Assembly: GCF_000981585.1 (NCBI RefSeq)
Contig: NZ_LN831776.1
Span: 4,137,187 to 4,201,186, forward strand
From: Paenibacillus riograndensis SBR5
GTDB taxonomy: Bacteria > Bacillota > Bacilli > Paenibacillales > Paenibacillaceae
DNA length: 64,000 bases
Direction of reading: 5' to 3'
Positions 53,786 through 64,000 of this stretch are shown here, in pieces (within the stretch, counting starts at the first letter, position 1; each line of letters starts with the position of its first letter). Both the position numbers and the translations under genes were made by a program. The notes below the pieces were generated by a model, which was not told the origin of the DNA, ran no database searches, and saw nothing but the letters and a program-made list of their open reading frames with translations.

Positions 53786-54787
53786 CTAAATCACTTGCTT
53801 ATAAAATTTAATCCGAAACTGCGTACCCTTCCCGCTGCCGCTTGTCACATCGATCACTCCATTTTGGCTGGCAATGATGCTGTGAGCCATCGCAAGTCCT
53901 ATGCCGATGCTCCCTTCGCCTGCGTTTTTCCCTTTATAAAAACGTTTGAAAATATAAGGCAGATCCTCTTTCGGAATGCCTTTTCCGTTGTCAGCAATGA
54001 CGATTTCTGTAAATAACGTGTTTTCGGAAAAGGTGATGGTGATTGCTCCGCCTTCATGCGTGTGCTCCACGCCGTTTTTCAAAATATTAATGACCGCTTC
54101 GACAGTCCAATTGAAATCGCCTGCAAAAGAAACGTCGTCATCGCCTGCGATGGAAACCGTTTGTCCCTTAATATCCATCGGAATCATAACCGGCTCTAAT
54201 GCCTTCTGGATAAGGTTTTTCACGGGGATTCGGTCTTTTTTGAATTGGATAGTCTTCGCGTCCATTTTCGATAGTTTTAATAAGGAAGAAACAAGCCAAT
54301 CGATGCGTTCAAGCTGAATGCGGATATGATGGGTGAACTCCGTTCTTTTGGCAGGAGGCAGGTCAGGGGAGCTTAACAAATCCGCCATAACCTTCATGGA
54401 GGTGAGCGGCGTTTTGAGCTGATGCGATATATCGGATATGGCATCCGTCAGTTGAAGTTTGTCCCGGTGCAATAACAACCTGTGCTCCGATAGCATGAGC
54501 GTCACTTTGTAAATATCATTTTTTAGTATGCTAAGCTCGCCTTCTTGATTATCGCGAACGTCAAGGGAATCATTACCGTTGCTAATATCCCGCAGATAGA
54601 CGGACAGCTTCTCTAGCTCGCGGTATCTCCATCTCATGAATAATAAACTGCTGCCAATAAGCAGAATGGATAGAATGGTAACGAACACCGCCGCGACAGA
54701 CGAAATGAAAGCAGCCGCAACGATCGCCGTTAAGCTAATCGAGCCCATGATGAGCAATAAAATCTGAATTTCCCGATTACGCAGCAT
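53786..54787 (-). CDS. Sensor histidine kinase
   Basis: This 333-residue protein has two closely spaced membrane helices (about 8-28 and 32-50) with almost no outside loop. The phospho-acceptor box is ISDISHQLKTPLTSM, followed by HATPase motifs (EAVINILKNGVEH, IADNGKGI, GIGLAMAHSI). It is an intramembrane-sensing type and probably relies on the ABC transporter for detection. It begins one base after the response regulator stop. Confidence 0.93.
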   Translation of the reverse strand: MLRNREIQILLLIMGSISLTAIVAAAFISSVAAVFVTILSILLIGSSLLFMRWRYRELEKLSVYLRDISNGNDSLDVRDNQEGELSILKNDIYKVTLMLSEHRLLLHRDKLQLTDAISDISHQLKTPLTSMKVMADLLSSPDLPPAKRTEFTHHIRIQLERIDWLVSSLLKLSKMDAKTIQFKKDRIPVKNLIQKALEPVMIPMDIKGQTVSIAGDDDVSFAGDFNWTVEAVINILKNGVEHTHEGGAITITFSENTLFTEIVIADNGKGIPKEDLPYIFKRFYKGKNAGEGSIGIGLAMAHSIIASQNGVIDVTSGSGKGTQFRIKFYKQVI

Positions 54788-55471
54788 CTAATCACCGGCC
54801 TTATAGCCTAAACCGCGTATCGTTTTGATCAAAACCGGATGCCCTGGATCATCCTCAAGCTTTTCCCTGAGCCTTTTGATATAAACCGTTAACGTATTGT
54901 CGTTCACGAAGTCTCCGGCCACGTCCCAGATTTGCTCCAGAAGCTGATTCCTTGTGAGAACCTGTCCAATGTGGCTGCCAAAGATCAGCAATAAGCGATA
55001 CTCTAATGCGGTCAACGAAATTTCAGCGCCGTTTTTATGCACTTTGCCTTCCAGTGTATTGATTCGGACATTGCCGATGTCTATGATCGCTATGGTGTAG
55101 GGCGGCTTCTGGTATCTCCGCAAGACGGTCTTGATCCGGGAGAGCAGCTCACGAACCCGAAAAGGCTTTGTAATATAATCGTCGGCTCCCATGTCAAGCC
55201 CCATCACGACATTGACCTCATCGTCGATCACCGTTAAGAAGATGACCGGAATGTCCCGCCGCTCTTTCACCATCTTACACAATTCATAGCCGCTTCCGTC
55301 CGGAAGCTGTAAATCGAACAAGCATAAAGCGAACTGATCGATGTCCTCGGTGAGCACCTTTTTGGCTGAGGCGACATCATGGCAGAGAACGGTTGGAAAA
55401 CCGTCTTGCTGCAGTGAATATTCGAGACCCGATGCGATCGTCTTATCATCTTCGACTAATAAAATGTTCAT
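54788..55471 (-). CDS. OmpR-type response regulator
   Basis: This 227-residue protein has a receiver (LCLFDLQLPDG, YITKPF) and a C-terminal winged helix (VNDNTLTVYIKRLREKLE, GLGYKAGD). It is the first gene of the RR/HK/VanZ/ABC operon. Confidence 0.93.
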   Translation of the reverse strand: MNILLVEDDKTIASGLEYSLQQDGFPTVLCHDVASAKKVLTEDIDQFALCLFDLQLPDGSGYELCKMVKERRDIPVIFLTVIDDEVNVVMGLDMGADDYITKPFRVRELLSRIKTVLRRYQKPPYTIAIIDIGNVRINTLEGKVHKNGAEISLTALEYRLLLIFGSHIGQVLTRNQLLEQIWDVAGDFVNDNTLTVYIKRLREKLEDDPGHPVLIKTIRGLGYKAGD

Positions 55472-55606
55472 ATGCAGATCATCCTTACGATTGGATTAAA
55501 TTTATTATTCAAAAAATTTGAAAGTCTTATTATACGCTTCTCTCCAATGTAAGTATAAACTTTCGCAGCTAAGTTAGCCTGCTTTATTTTCTACAATTCC
55601 AGGCTA

Positions 55607-55645
55607 AACAAAGAAACCGCGGCACCGAGTTTGGCACCGCAGTTC
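55607..55645 (-). terminator. Terminator of the alpha/beta hydrolase gene
   Basis: On the minus strand, AACTGCGG and CCGCGGTT arms with inner GCC/GGT pairing are followed by TCTTTGTTT. Confidence 0.55.
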
Positions 55646-55652
55646 AATCATA

Positions 55653-56636
55653 CTATTGGATTTGCTTCATGAACGCTTTGAATGCTTCGGCGATTTCCTT
55701 GAATTTCGTATGATGCAGGTAATGGGAACCATCCATCAGGATCATTTTGCCCTGTGCGGAATGTTTGACCTGCTCCTCATGCAGCGGAATCCATTGCTTA
55801 ATGTCCTCGTTATTCGCTTGCACGAAGAGAAGCAACGGCAATTCATGAGGGTAGGTGAGCTGTTCCCCATTTTTGAAATTGGAACCGAGGTGTCTGAGCT
55901 CATCCATCATCGTTGAATTGACCGCGACTTGATTCGAAATCAAACGCATCTGTTCTTTGGTATGCTCATCGAATGCAAGCGACTTATATGGATCTCCGCT
56001 TACTTTTTGGAACAATCTCATCAGGCCTGATTTTTGAAGAAACTGCATGGATTTCAAAGGCAATTTGACATCCATGCCGGGTTGATTAGGAACGCTGCTA
56101 TCGATGCCGACAAAAGCAAGAACTTCATCCGGATAGGCATTCACATAGGACACTCCGTAAAGTCCAGTGATAGAATGTCCCATCAGAACGTAATGGTCAA
56201 TTCCCAGCTGCTGCACAGCTTCGTGAATTTCGCTGATGATATTCTCTGTTGTTCTCTCTTTCTCGGTTTCGTCGCTGAGCCCATAACCGAAAGGCTCGAT
56301 CGCTACGACCTTGTAATCCGGAGACAATTCATCGATCAACAATTTGAAATCAAGCGCAGGCGACGGGGTTCCTTGTCCCGGAAGGAGAACGACAGTCTGT
56401 TCGCCACTGCCTTGAATGAGCACATTCATTTTTTTTCCATCCACATTAACATACTGGCCATACGATTCGATTTTCTTTTTCTCGACCCCGTTACTGATTA
56501 CATTAACGATAAACACGATGCCCATGAACAGCACAAGCGCCCCGAGAATACCTCCAAATATTTTTAACCATAAGTTCCGTTTTTTGCGGTTTTTAGTCCC
56601 GGCTTTTTTGATTTCCACCGTTTTTGTCACGTTCAT
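55653..56636 (-). CDS. Membrane-anchored alpha/beta hydrolase
   Basis: This 327-residue protein has a basic N-terminus and one membrane helix (about 25-47), then an extracytoplasmic alpha/beta hydrolase. The nucleophile elbow is VLMGHSITGLYG, the oxyanion segment VLLPGQGTPSP, and the catalytic His lies in DGSHYLHHT. The substrate is unknown; esterase or haloperoxidase-like activity is possible. It is a single gene. Confidence 0.87.
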   Translation of the reverse strand: MNVTKTVEIKKAGTKNRKKRNLWLKIFGGILGALVLFMGIVFIVNVISNGVEKKKIESYGQYVNVDGKKMNVLIQGSGEQTVVLLPGQGTPSPALDFKLLIDELSPDYKVVAIEPFGYGLSDETEKERTTENIISEIHEAVQQLGIDHYVLMGHSITGLYGVSYVNAYPDEVLAFVGIDSSVPNQPGMDVKLPLKSMQFLQKSGLMRLFQKVSGDPYKSLAFDEHTKEQMRLISNQVAVNSTMMDELRHLGSNFKNGEQLTYPHELPLLLFVQANNEDIKQWIPLHEEQVKHSAQGKMILMDGSHYLHHTKFKEIAEAFKAFMKQIQ

Positions 56637-56743
56637 CTTCTCCTGTCCCTATATCTGTAGAGCCGCCTTGGCGACTTGTTTCAAGTGTAATCAAGCAAGA
56701 TGTCCCCTTCGTGACGGCAATATGAACGGAATATGAACAAGCA

Positions 56744-56785
56744 CAAAAAAGGAGGCGTTACATCCGAAAGATGTAAACACCCCCA
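56744..56785 (-). terminator. Terminator of the rph gene
   Basis: GGAGGCGTTACATC and its near complement ending CACCCCC form a long hairpin. On the minus strand it ends in six T residues. Confidence 0.85.
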
Positions 56786-56817
56786 TCGTCAATCCTGTAT
56801 GTGTACACACAGATTGA

Positions 56818-59418
<2,601 letters not shown>

Positions 59419-59457
59419 TCAACATCCTCTCCTAACCATGAAATTGAGAAAAAACAT

Positions 59458-59486
59458 TTGACAGGAGTTAATCGGCATGGTACACT
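59458..59486 (+). promoter_or_regulatory. Plus-strand promoter divergent from rph
   Basis: TTGACA (59458-59463) and TACACT (59481-59486) are exactly 17 bp apart. The direction is away from rph. The -10 forms half of a palindrome, TACACT-TAG-AGTGTA (59481-59495), whose other half can serve as a weak -10 on the minus strand for rph. Confidence 0.7.
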
Positions 59487-59492
59487 TAGAGT

Positions 59493-59607
59493 GTAGGATG
59501 CGTTATCTTTGAAAATATGACTATAGACGGTCGTGATTTGATTATATCATCGTGTTTGTTCATGTGCAATATAAAAGAACCTGGAGGTTTTCCAGGTTCT
59601 TTTTTTT
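59493..59607 (+). ncRNA. Candidate short RNA of about 115 nt divergent from rph
   Basis: A good promoter at 59458-59486 is followed by no convincing reading frame and then by a strong terminator at 59574-59607. The predicted transcript would start near 59493. It is not a known RNA family to my eye. Its expression is inferred from the promoter and terminator only. Confidence 0.4.
59574..59607. terminator. Strong bidirectional terminator
   Basis: AAAGAACCTGGA and TCCAGGTTCTTT enclose GGTTT. Eight or more T residues follow on the plus strand and a shorter T-rich run on the minus strand, where it ends the methyltransferase gene. Confidence 0.9.
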
Positions 59608-59633
59608 GAGCCAAATATCAGATTTGAATCCAA

Positions 59634-60251
59634 TCAGTTTTTTTTGAGCACAATTTTACGATACATCCCGCGCATTAGGAGTGGACTTTCCTCCTTCATG
59701 GACAACTGCTCATTATAGGGAAGAAAGAGCAGATTAAAGTCCCGGCCAATATCCGTTCCGAGAACTGAAATTAGCGGACGCATTACTTTCATTACCGGTG
59801 ATACACGTCCATTAGACGCAAATTTATCGAATATAACAATTTTACCGCCATGGCTCGTTACGCGAACGATTTCCTGCATGCAGCGTTCCGCATCTGGTAC
59901 TACCGACAAGATAAGGTTTGCGATTACCACATCGAATGTCTCGTCCCCGAAACGGAGATCCTGCGCGTCCATCTCCAAAAAGGTAATTTTCTCGCCTTCC
60001 TTGATTTTGGAACGGGCTTCAGCCAGCATTGCCGGAGAAAGATCGATGGCAGTGATCGATAGGCCGCGGCCTGAGATTAGAGGCAAATCCGCTCCCGTTC
60101 CGGCTCCGACCAGCAATACCTGCTGACCAGGTTTCAAATCAAGACCCGATAAAGCTTTCTTCCGCGCCCCGGCAAAAGCACCTGAATTAAATACCCGATC
60201 ATACAGAGGTGCCCAAAGCTTATAAATGATTCTGTTCCAGCTATTGTTCAT
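59634..60251 (-). CDS. Class I SAM-dependent methyltransferase
   Basis: This protein of about 205 residues has motif I VLLVGAGTGADLPL, motif II with ITAIDLSPAML, and ITFLEMDAQDLRFGDETFDVVIANLIL. It resembles the UbiE/Coq5 or phospholipid N-methyltransferase group. ATG 60251 is preceded by GGTGAT. An eight-codon frame (MKKEPVIT) starting after AGAGAGGCGT ends in an ATGA overlap with this ATG and may help start translation. A TTG 15 codons upstream would be an extended form. Confidence 0.85.
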   Translation of the reverse strand: MNNSWNRIIYKLWAPLYDRVFNSGAFAGARKKALSGLDLKPGQQVLLVGAGTGADLPLISGRGLSITAIDLSPAMLAEARSKIKEGEKITFLEMDAQDLRFGDETFDVVIANLILSVVPDAERCMQEIVRVTSHGGKIVIFDKFASNGRVSPVMKVMRPLISVLGTDIGRDFNLLFLPYNEQLSMKEESPLLMRGMYRKIVLKKN

Positions 60252-60404
60252 GTAATCACCGGTTCTTTTTTCATTTCTTACGCCTCTCTTTTTCAAAACT
60301 GGTTTTCATATGTATCCCCCTAAGTAGAATATATGAATGAATGCTCATTTGTTTATTATAATTGCGATATTCAGAGATAGTCAATTAATGTTAATCGCAC
60401 TTAG

Positions 60405-62174
60405 CTATCCCAAATTAATCTCCCGGATCTTTTCCAGTGCTACTTTCGGTTTTCGGCCTTCGGTCAGCAGACCGTTAACCTCATGCTGCACGTCCGTAAT
60501 CTGCGTATAACAGTAGCCGGAAATAAACGGAATGGCTTTAATCGCACCGGTTATGCTGCCGAACCGCTCCAGGAAAGCTTCCTCATTATCCACCTGGTTG
60601 CCGTAACCCCAGCCATGCTCACTCCTGAAGGCAATCCCTCCGAACTCGCTGATGATAATCGGCTGGCCTTTATAACTGTAGCCGTGAGCGAACGCAAATT
60701 TCCATTCGTTGTACGTACCGCTGCTGCCCGTAATCGAGTCTTTATCCTTGTAGGTTTTATACAAATCTTCGCCCCGCTCCACATAATCATGAAGAGTCAA
60801 AATATCTGAAATGGTGTGCTCCCAGCCGTCATTAGTGATGACCGGACGATGTGGATCGATAGATTTGGTCAAATAATAAATACCTTCCGTAAATTTTTGC
60901 TGCCGGTCGTCATGGCTAATATTCTGAATGCCCCAGGATTCATTAAAAGGCACCCAGGTAATAATACAGGGATGATTGTACTGCTGCTGCACAACCTCAA
61001 TCCACTCCTTGGTAAAACGCTCCACAGCCTCATCGTTATATTCAAATGCAGCCGCCATTTCGGACCAGACCAGCATACCTTTGACATCACACCAGTATAG
61101 GAACCGCGCGTCTTCAATTTTCATATGCTTGCGCAAACCGTTGTAGCCCATCCCGGCGATCGCCTCGATATCTTCTATCAGCGCTTCTTCGGACGGAGGC
61201 GTCAGGTGACTTTCAGTCCAGTAGCCCTGATCCAGAATCAATCTTTGGTACAGGGGAATATTGTTCAGCAGGATTTGTCCGTCTCTGATCGAGATTTTAC
61301 GCATGCCGAAATAGGAGCCCACCCGGTCGAGCTCCCGATCTCCTTCATACAGCACAAACTCCACATCAAACAGATTGGGATGGTCCGGAGACCACAGGTT
61401 TTGCAGCCAAGGTCCGTTGATGCCGCTCATCATGCCGGTTTCCGCCGTCAGCCAGGCTCTGTCCACCGATAAGCTCAGCTTTCTTACCGTTTCACCCTTA
61501 AATGTAATTTCCGTCTCCAGCCGGAGATCTTTTTTGTTTTTCGTACCGTGCATGCGGAAATCAAACCGGATCATTTGGCGGTCGATGTCCGGCGTCATTT
61601 TCACCGTATCCAAACGGGTTTCATGGACATGTTCGAGCCAGACGCTTTTCCAAATGCCTGTCGTCTGCACATAAAATGAATCATGATTCCGTCCGGCCCA
61701 GCGCTGCTTGCCCCGGGGCTGCAGACAGCTATCGCTGTCTTCCACTTTCAGCACAATTTCATTTTCAGCGTCTTGCTTAAGCAGACCGGAAATATCCAAG
61801 GAAAACCGGGCATACGCCCCCTCATGCTCCCCCGCAAAACTGCCGTTTACATAGCAGGTGGCTTTGTAATCCACACCTTCGAAATGCAGGATCGTCTGTT
61901 TCCCTTCCGCCTCTGGAGAAAGTATCCATTTTCTGCGGTACCAGATCTGCGCATGGAATTTCTCCTCGCCGATCCCGCTCGCCCGGGTTTCATAGGTAAA
62001 GGGAACGTTGATTTTTTGTGCAGCCGGAAAATGCTCCATCCACCGTTCTGCAACACCGGCTTCGTCATCATCGAAACTGAAATCCCACTCCCCGTTCAGA
62101 TCCAGCCACTCGCTCCGTACAAATTGGGGCCGCGGATAATTTTTCATATAAAATTTTGTAGCAACTGTGGTCAC
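60405..62174 (-). CDS. GH2-family glycosidase (beta-glucuronidase/galactosidase type)
   Basis: The protein is about 590 residues without a signal peptide. The jelly-roll sugar-binding domain (WLDLNGEWDFSFDD), immunoglobulin-like domain and TIM barrel are in order. The acid/base Glu is in WVPFNESWG and the nucleophile Glu in IISEFGG. The exact substrate is open among beta-galactosides, glucuronides and mannosides. The GTG at 62174 has AGGTG five bases ahead; ATG 62147 lacks a ribosome site. It is divergent from an AraC regulator that probably controls it. Confidence 0.88.
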   Translation of the reverse strand: MTTVATKFYMKNYPRPQFVRSEWLDLNGEWDFSFDDDEAGVAERWMEHFPAAQKINVPFTYETRASGIGEEKFHAQIWYRRKWILSPEAEGKQTILHFEGVDYKATCYVNGSFAGEHEGAYARFSLDISGLLKQDAENEIVLKVEDSDSCLQPRGKQRWAGRNHDSFYVQTTGIWKSVWLEHVHETRLDTVKMTPDIDRQMIRFDFRMHGTKNKKDLRLETEITFKGETVRKLSLSVDRAWLTAETGMMSGINGPWLQNLWSPDHPNLFDVEFVLYEGDRELDRVGSYFGMRKISIRDGQILLNNIPLYQRLILDQGYWTESHLTPPSEEALIEDIEAIAGMGYNGLRKHMKIEDARFLYWCDVKGMLVWSEMAAAFEYNDEAVERFTKEWIEVVQQQYNHPCIITWVPFNESWGIQNISHDDRQQKFTEGIYYLTKSIDPHRPVITNDGWEHTISDILTLHDYVERGEDLYKTYKDKDSITGSSGTYNEWKFAFAHGYSYKGQPIIISEFGGIAFRSEHGWGYGNQVDNEEAFLERFGSITGAIKAIPFISGYCYTQITDVQHEVNGLLTEGRKPKVALEKIREINLG

Positions 62175-62310
62175 CTTAGCACCTGTCCTCTCTCTGCTCA
62201 CTGAAGTATACTCTGTAATTTCTATCACAGATTACTATCTTGTGTAGAGAAAGAAAATGATTTATCCTATCTAATGACTGATCTATTATCCTTTTGGGGA
62301 GTGAAATTCA

Positions 62311-63102
62311 CTGATACATCTAAAGCGGTGCGGATATAATGTGATTCATCCGGAGGGTTTTACTGTCGACCGCCCGGACGGCTCCGGGGATTACGTTTTT
62401 TTATTCTTCCGGAGCCAAATGGAGCTTAGGATTCAATCGCAAACTGTGTTTGTTGAACCTAATACCTTCATTATTTTTAACAAAAACAGCCCCTATTTCT
62501 ACCGGGATGCCGAATGGCCTCTGGTCCATGACTGGTTCCATTTTGAAATGGAGGCTGCAGATGCTTTTTTTGACCGGCTGAATCTCCCTCTGGATACCTT
62601 AATCAAAGCATATGACCCCTTCTATATTTCCAGAAAAGTGAATGAGATTCATTGGGAGAACCTGCAGAACGGAACCTTCCGCAATGAGATCATCGATTAC
62701 ACCCTTCGCTGCCTGTTCATGAAGCTTAGCGATATCCGAAATCATCTGGAGCCGCACAACCAGATCAGTAAATACTACGATCAGTTCCTGAACCTGAGAA
62801 ATGAGGTTTTCAGTACTCCTTCTACCTGGTATACTGTCGAGTTCCTGGCGGATAAAATGAATATGAGCCGGTCATATTTTCAGCACATGTACAAACAAAT
62901 CTTTGGCATTCCGGTAATTAACGATATCATCCTGAACAGATTAGGATATGCCTCCTATTTGCTGAAGAACACATCATATGCGATCAGCCATATTTCCGGA
63001 ATTTGCGGTTATGAGAACGATGTACATTTTATGCGGCAATTCAAAAAGTTCGTAGGAATAACTCCAAGTGAATACAGGGAAAAATCTGATGTTGGGCAAT
63101 AA
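62311..63102 (+). CDS. AraC-family regulator divergent from the GH2 gene, CTG start
   Basis: The protein is about 263 residues. The first GTG, at 62341, has no ribosome site. Coding-like residues (IHLKRCGYNVIHPEGF) continue upstream to a CTG at 62311, nine bases after GGGGAG (62296-62301), and an in-frame TGA lies at 62302. The N-terminal cupin-like arm senses a sugar; the C-terminal double HTH is at about 170-255 (LADKMNMSRSYFQHMYKQIF, GYENDVHFMRQFKKFVGITP). It likely activates the divergent GH2 gene. Confidence 0.85.
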   Translation: MIHLKRCGYNVIHPEGFTVDRPDGSGDYVFLFFRSQMELRIQSQTVFVEPNTFIIFNKNSPYFYRDAEWPLVHDWFHFEMEAADAFFDRLNLPLDTLIKAYDPFYISRKVNEIHWENLQNGTFRNEIIDYTLRCLFMKLSDIRNHLEPHNQISKYYDQFLNLRNEVFSTPSTWYTVEFLADKMNMSRSYFQHMYKQIFGIPVINDIILNRLGYASYLLKNTSYAISHISGICGYENDVHFMRQFKKFVGITPSEYREKSDVGQ

Positions 63103-63111
63103 TTCTCGAAT

Positions 63112-64000
63112 TTATTTTTTTATTCTCGGCAGAAGTGCCGCTGGTATTAGCGCCAGTGCAGAAAAGGCAACCGACCAGATAAACGCATGATCGAACGCTA
63201 CAGCTATAGCAGCAGGGTTTTGTGACATGACCGAATTATATTCGTTCTGCAAAATAATCGCGATAACCGATGCGCCAAAGGCGCCGCCGATTTGCTGCAT
63301 AATCCGGGTGGTGCTGCTGGCATGCGGGATTTGTTGTGAAGACAGGCCAATGTAGGCGGAAGCCATGACCGGCAGAAACACTGCCCCTAATCCTGCTCCC
63401 CGCACGATCAAAGCTGCGCCCAAATAATAATAGCTCGTATCTGCGCCAAGCTGTGTAAATGGCCATGTTCCAAGCAAGGTGAGCAAGGTTCCGGCAAGAA
63501 CGACGGGCCTCGAACCGATCTGGTCCGTCAGTTTGCCGGCAAGCGATCTTGTCAGCAGCATCCCGATCCCTTGCGGCACGAGCAGCAGGCCGGAGATAAG
63601 CACAGATTCGCCGCGGACTTGCTGGAAGTATAACGGCAGCAGAAGCATTGCCCCGTAGGTGGTCAGGCCGGATAAAAAGAGCAGAATCGACGATACGGCT
63701 AAAGATCGCACACGGAACAGCCTAATATCAAGCAATGCTTCTTTTCCTTTACGAAACGCATACACGACAAACACAGCCAAAAGCGCTAAACCCGCTAGAA
63801 CAGGAACAAGAACGGCGGAATGGCCGAAACCGTGGTTGGAGCTTACTTCTCCAAGACCGTAAATAATGAGAACGATGGCCGGGGAAAGCAGCATCAGTCC
63901 CGGCAGGTCCAGCCGCAGCGTTCGGGTTCCGCGTTCTTCATTAGGCAGCCCCCTCCACGCCATAATGATGGCAACGATGCAGATCGGAATATTCACCAGG
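63112..64000 (-). CDS. DHA2-type MFS drug transporter, cut by the window edge
   Basis: The C-terminal 295 or so residues of an EmrB/QacA-like 14-helix exporter lie here; the start is beyond the right edge. Visible features are NIPICIVAIIMAWRGLP after helix 6, the LVPQGIGMLLTRSLAGKLTDQIG loop, and several later helices. It ends three bases into the intergenic region after the AraC gene, tail to tail with it. The substrate is unknown. Confidence 0.88.
   Translation of the reverse strand, partial: LVNIPICIVAIIMAWRGLPNEERGTRTLRLDLPGLMLLSPAIVLIIYGLGEVSSNHGFGHSAVLVPVLAGLALLAVFVVYAFRKGKEALLDIRLFRVRSLAVSSILLFLSGLTTYGAMLLLPLYFQQVRGESVLISGLLLVPQGIGMLLTRSLAGKLTDQIGSRPVVLAGTLLTLLGTWPFTQLGADTSYYYLGAALIVRGAGLGAVFLPVMASAYIGLSSQQIPHASSTTRIMQQIGGAFGASVIAIILQNEYNSVMSQNPAAIAVAFDHAFIWSVAFSALALIPAALLPRIKK

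Noticed and set aside
59513..59606. Short plus-strand frame starting ATGACTATAGACGG within the candidate RNA
   Set aside because: It has no ribosome site and runs through the terminator hairpin, so it is unlikely to be translated.

Overview
The window looks like a chromosomal segment of a Paenibacillus-type, carbohydrate-degrading Firmicute. Evidence is the strong AGGAGG-type ribosome sites, several AraC regulators, a YesM/YesN-type two-component pair beside a CUT1 sugar ABC transporter, many glycosidase families (GH43, GH5-like, GH2, GH127, a sialidase-fold propeller with ricin domains) and Bce/Lan-type antimicrobial-peptide ABC modules. No rRNA, tRNA or CRISPR array was seen.

Layout. (1) 1-1011: two broken genes, an AraC regulator and a GH43 glycosidase, fused at a deletion junction. 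(2) 1111-10842: a nine-gene sugar-acid module (amidohydrolase, GH5-like protein, IMDH/IDH-type dehydrogenase, Gfo/Idh/MocA oxidoreductase, TIM-barrel isomerase, DUF1537 acid-sugar kinase, class II aldolase/decarboxylase, FCD-GntR regulator, GPH-type symporter). A 29-bp palindrome overlies its promoter, and two of its genes appear to start with ATT. (3) 10893-14299: decayed accessory DNA with a frameshifted small gene, a truncated sensor gene, a broken TniQ-like transposition gene, a pair of 19-bp repeats and an intact XerS-like tyrosine recombinase. (4) 14504-23109: an operon of binding protein, two permeases and a secreted propeller/ricin protein, followed by a YesM/YesN pair. (5) 23391-30222: stand-alone genes (DHFR-like reductase, aldo/keto reductase, truncated cupin regulator, GT-C-like membrane protein, lipoprotein) and a TetR-MFS efflux pair with matching operator candidates.

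(6) 30309-43361: RR/HK/ABC-2 module, GH127 arabinofuranosidase, a MacB-type ABC exporter divergent from a YtrA-type GntR/ABC operon with shared operator sequences, and a TetR plus methionine aminopeptidase. (7) 43452-49311: a LacI-controlled cluster resembling Pseudomonas kguE-kguK-kguT but ending in hxlA/hxlB-like genes instead of kguD. (8) 49456-55471: RR/HK/VanZ/ABC module. (9) 55607-60296: alpha/beta hydrolase, rifampin phosphotransferase and a methyltransferase, with a possible short RNA between the last two. (10) 60405-64000: GH2 enzyme divergent from an AraC regulator that probably starts at CTG, and a DHA2 drug exporter cut by the window edge.

The general picture is plant-polysaccharide scavenging and sugar-acid catabolism combined with several antibiotic or peptide-defence modules. 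The two best candidates for undescribed biology are the sugar-acid operon (region 2) and the kgu/RuMP hybrid cluster (region 7).
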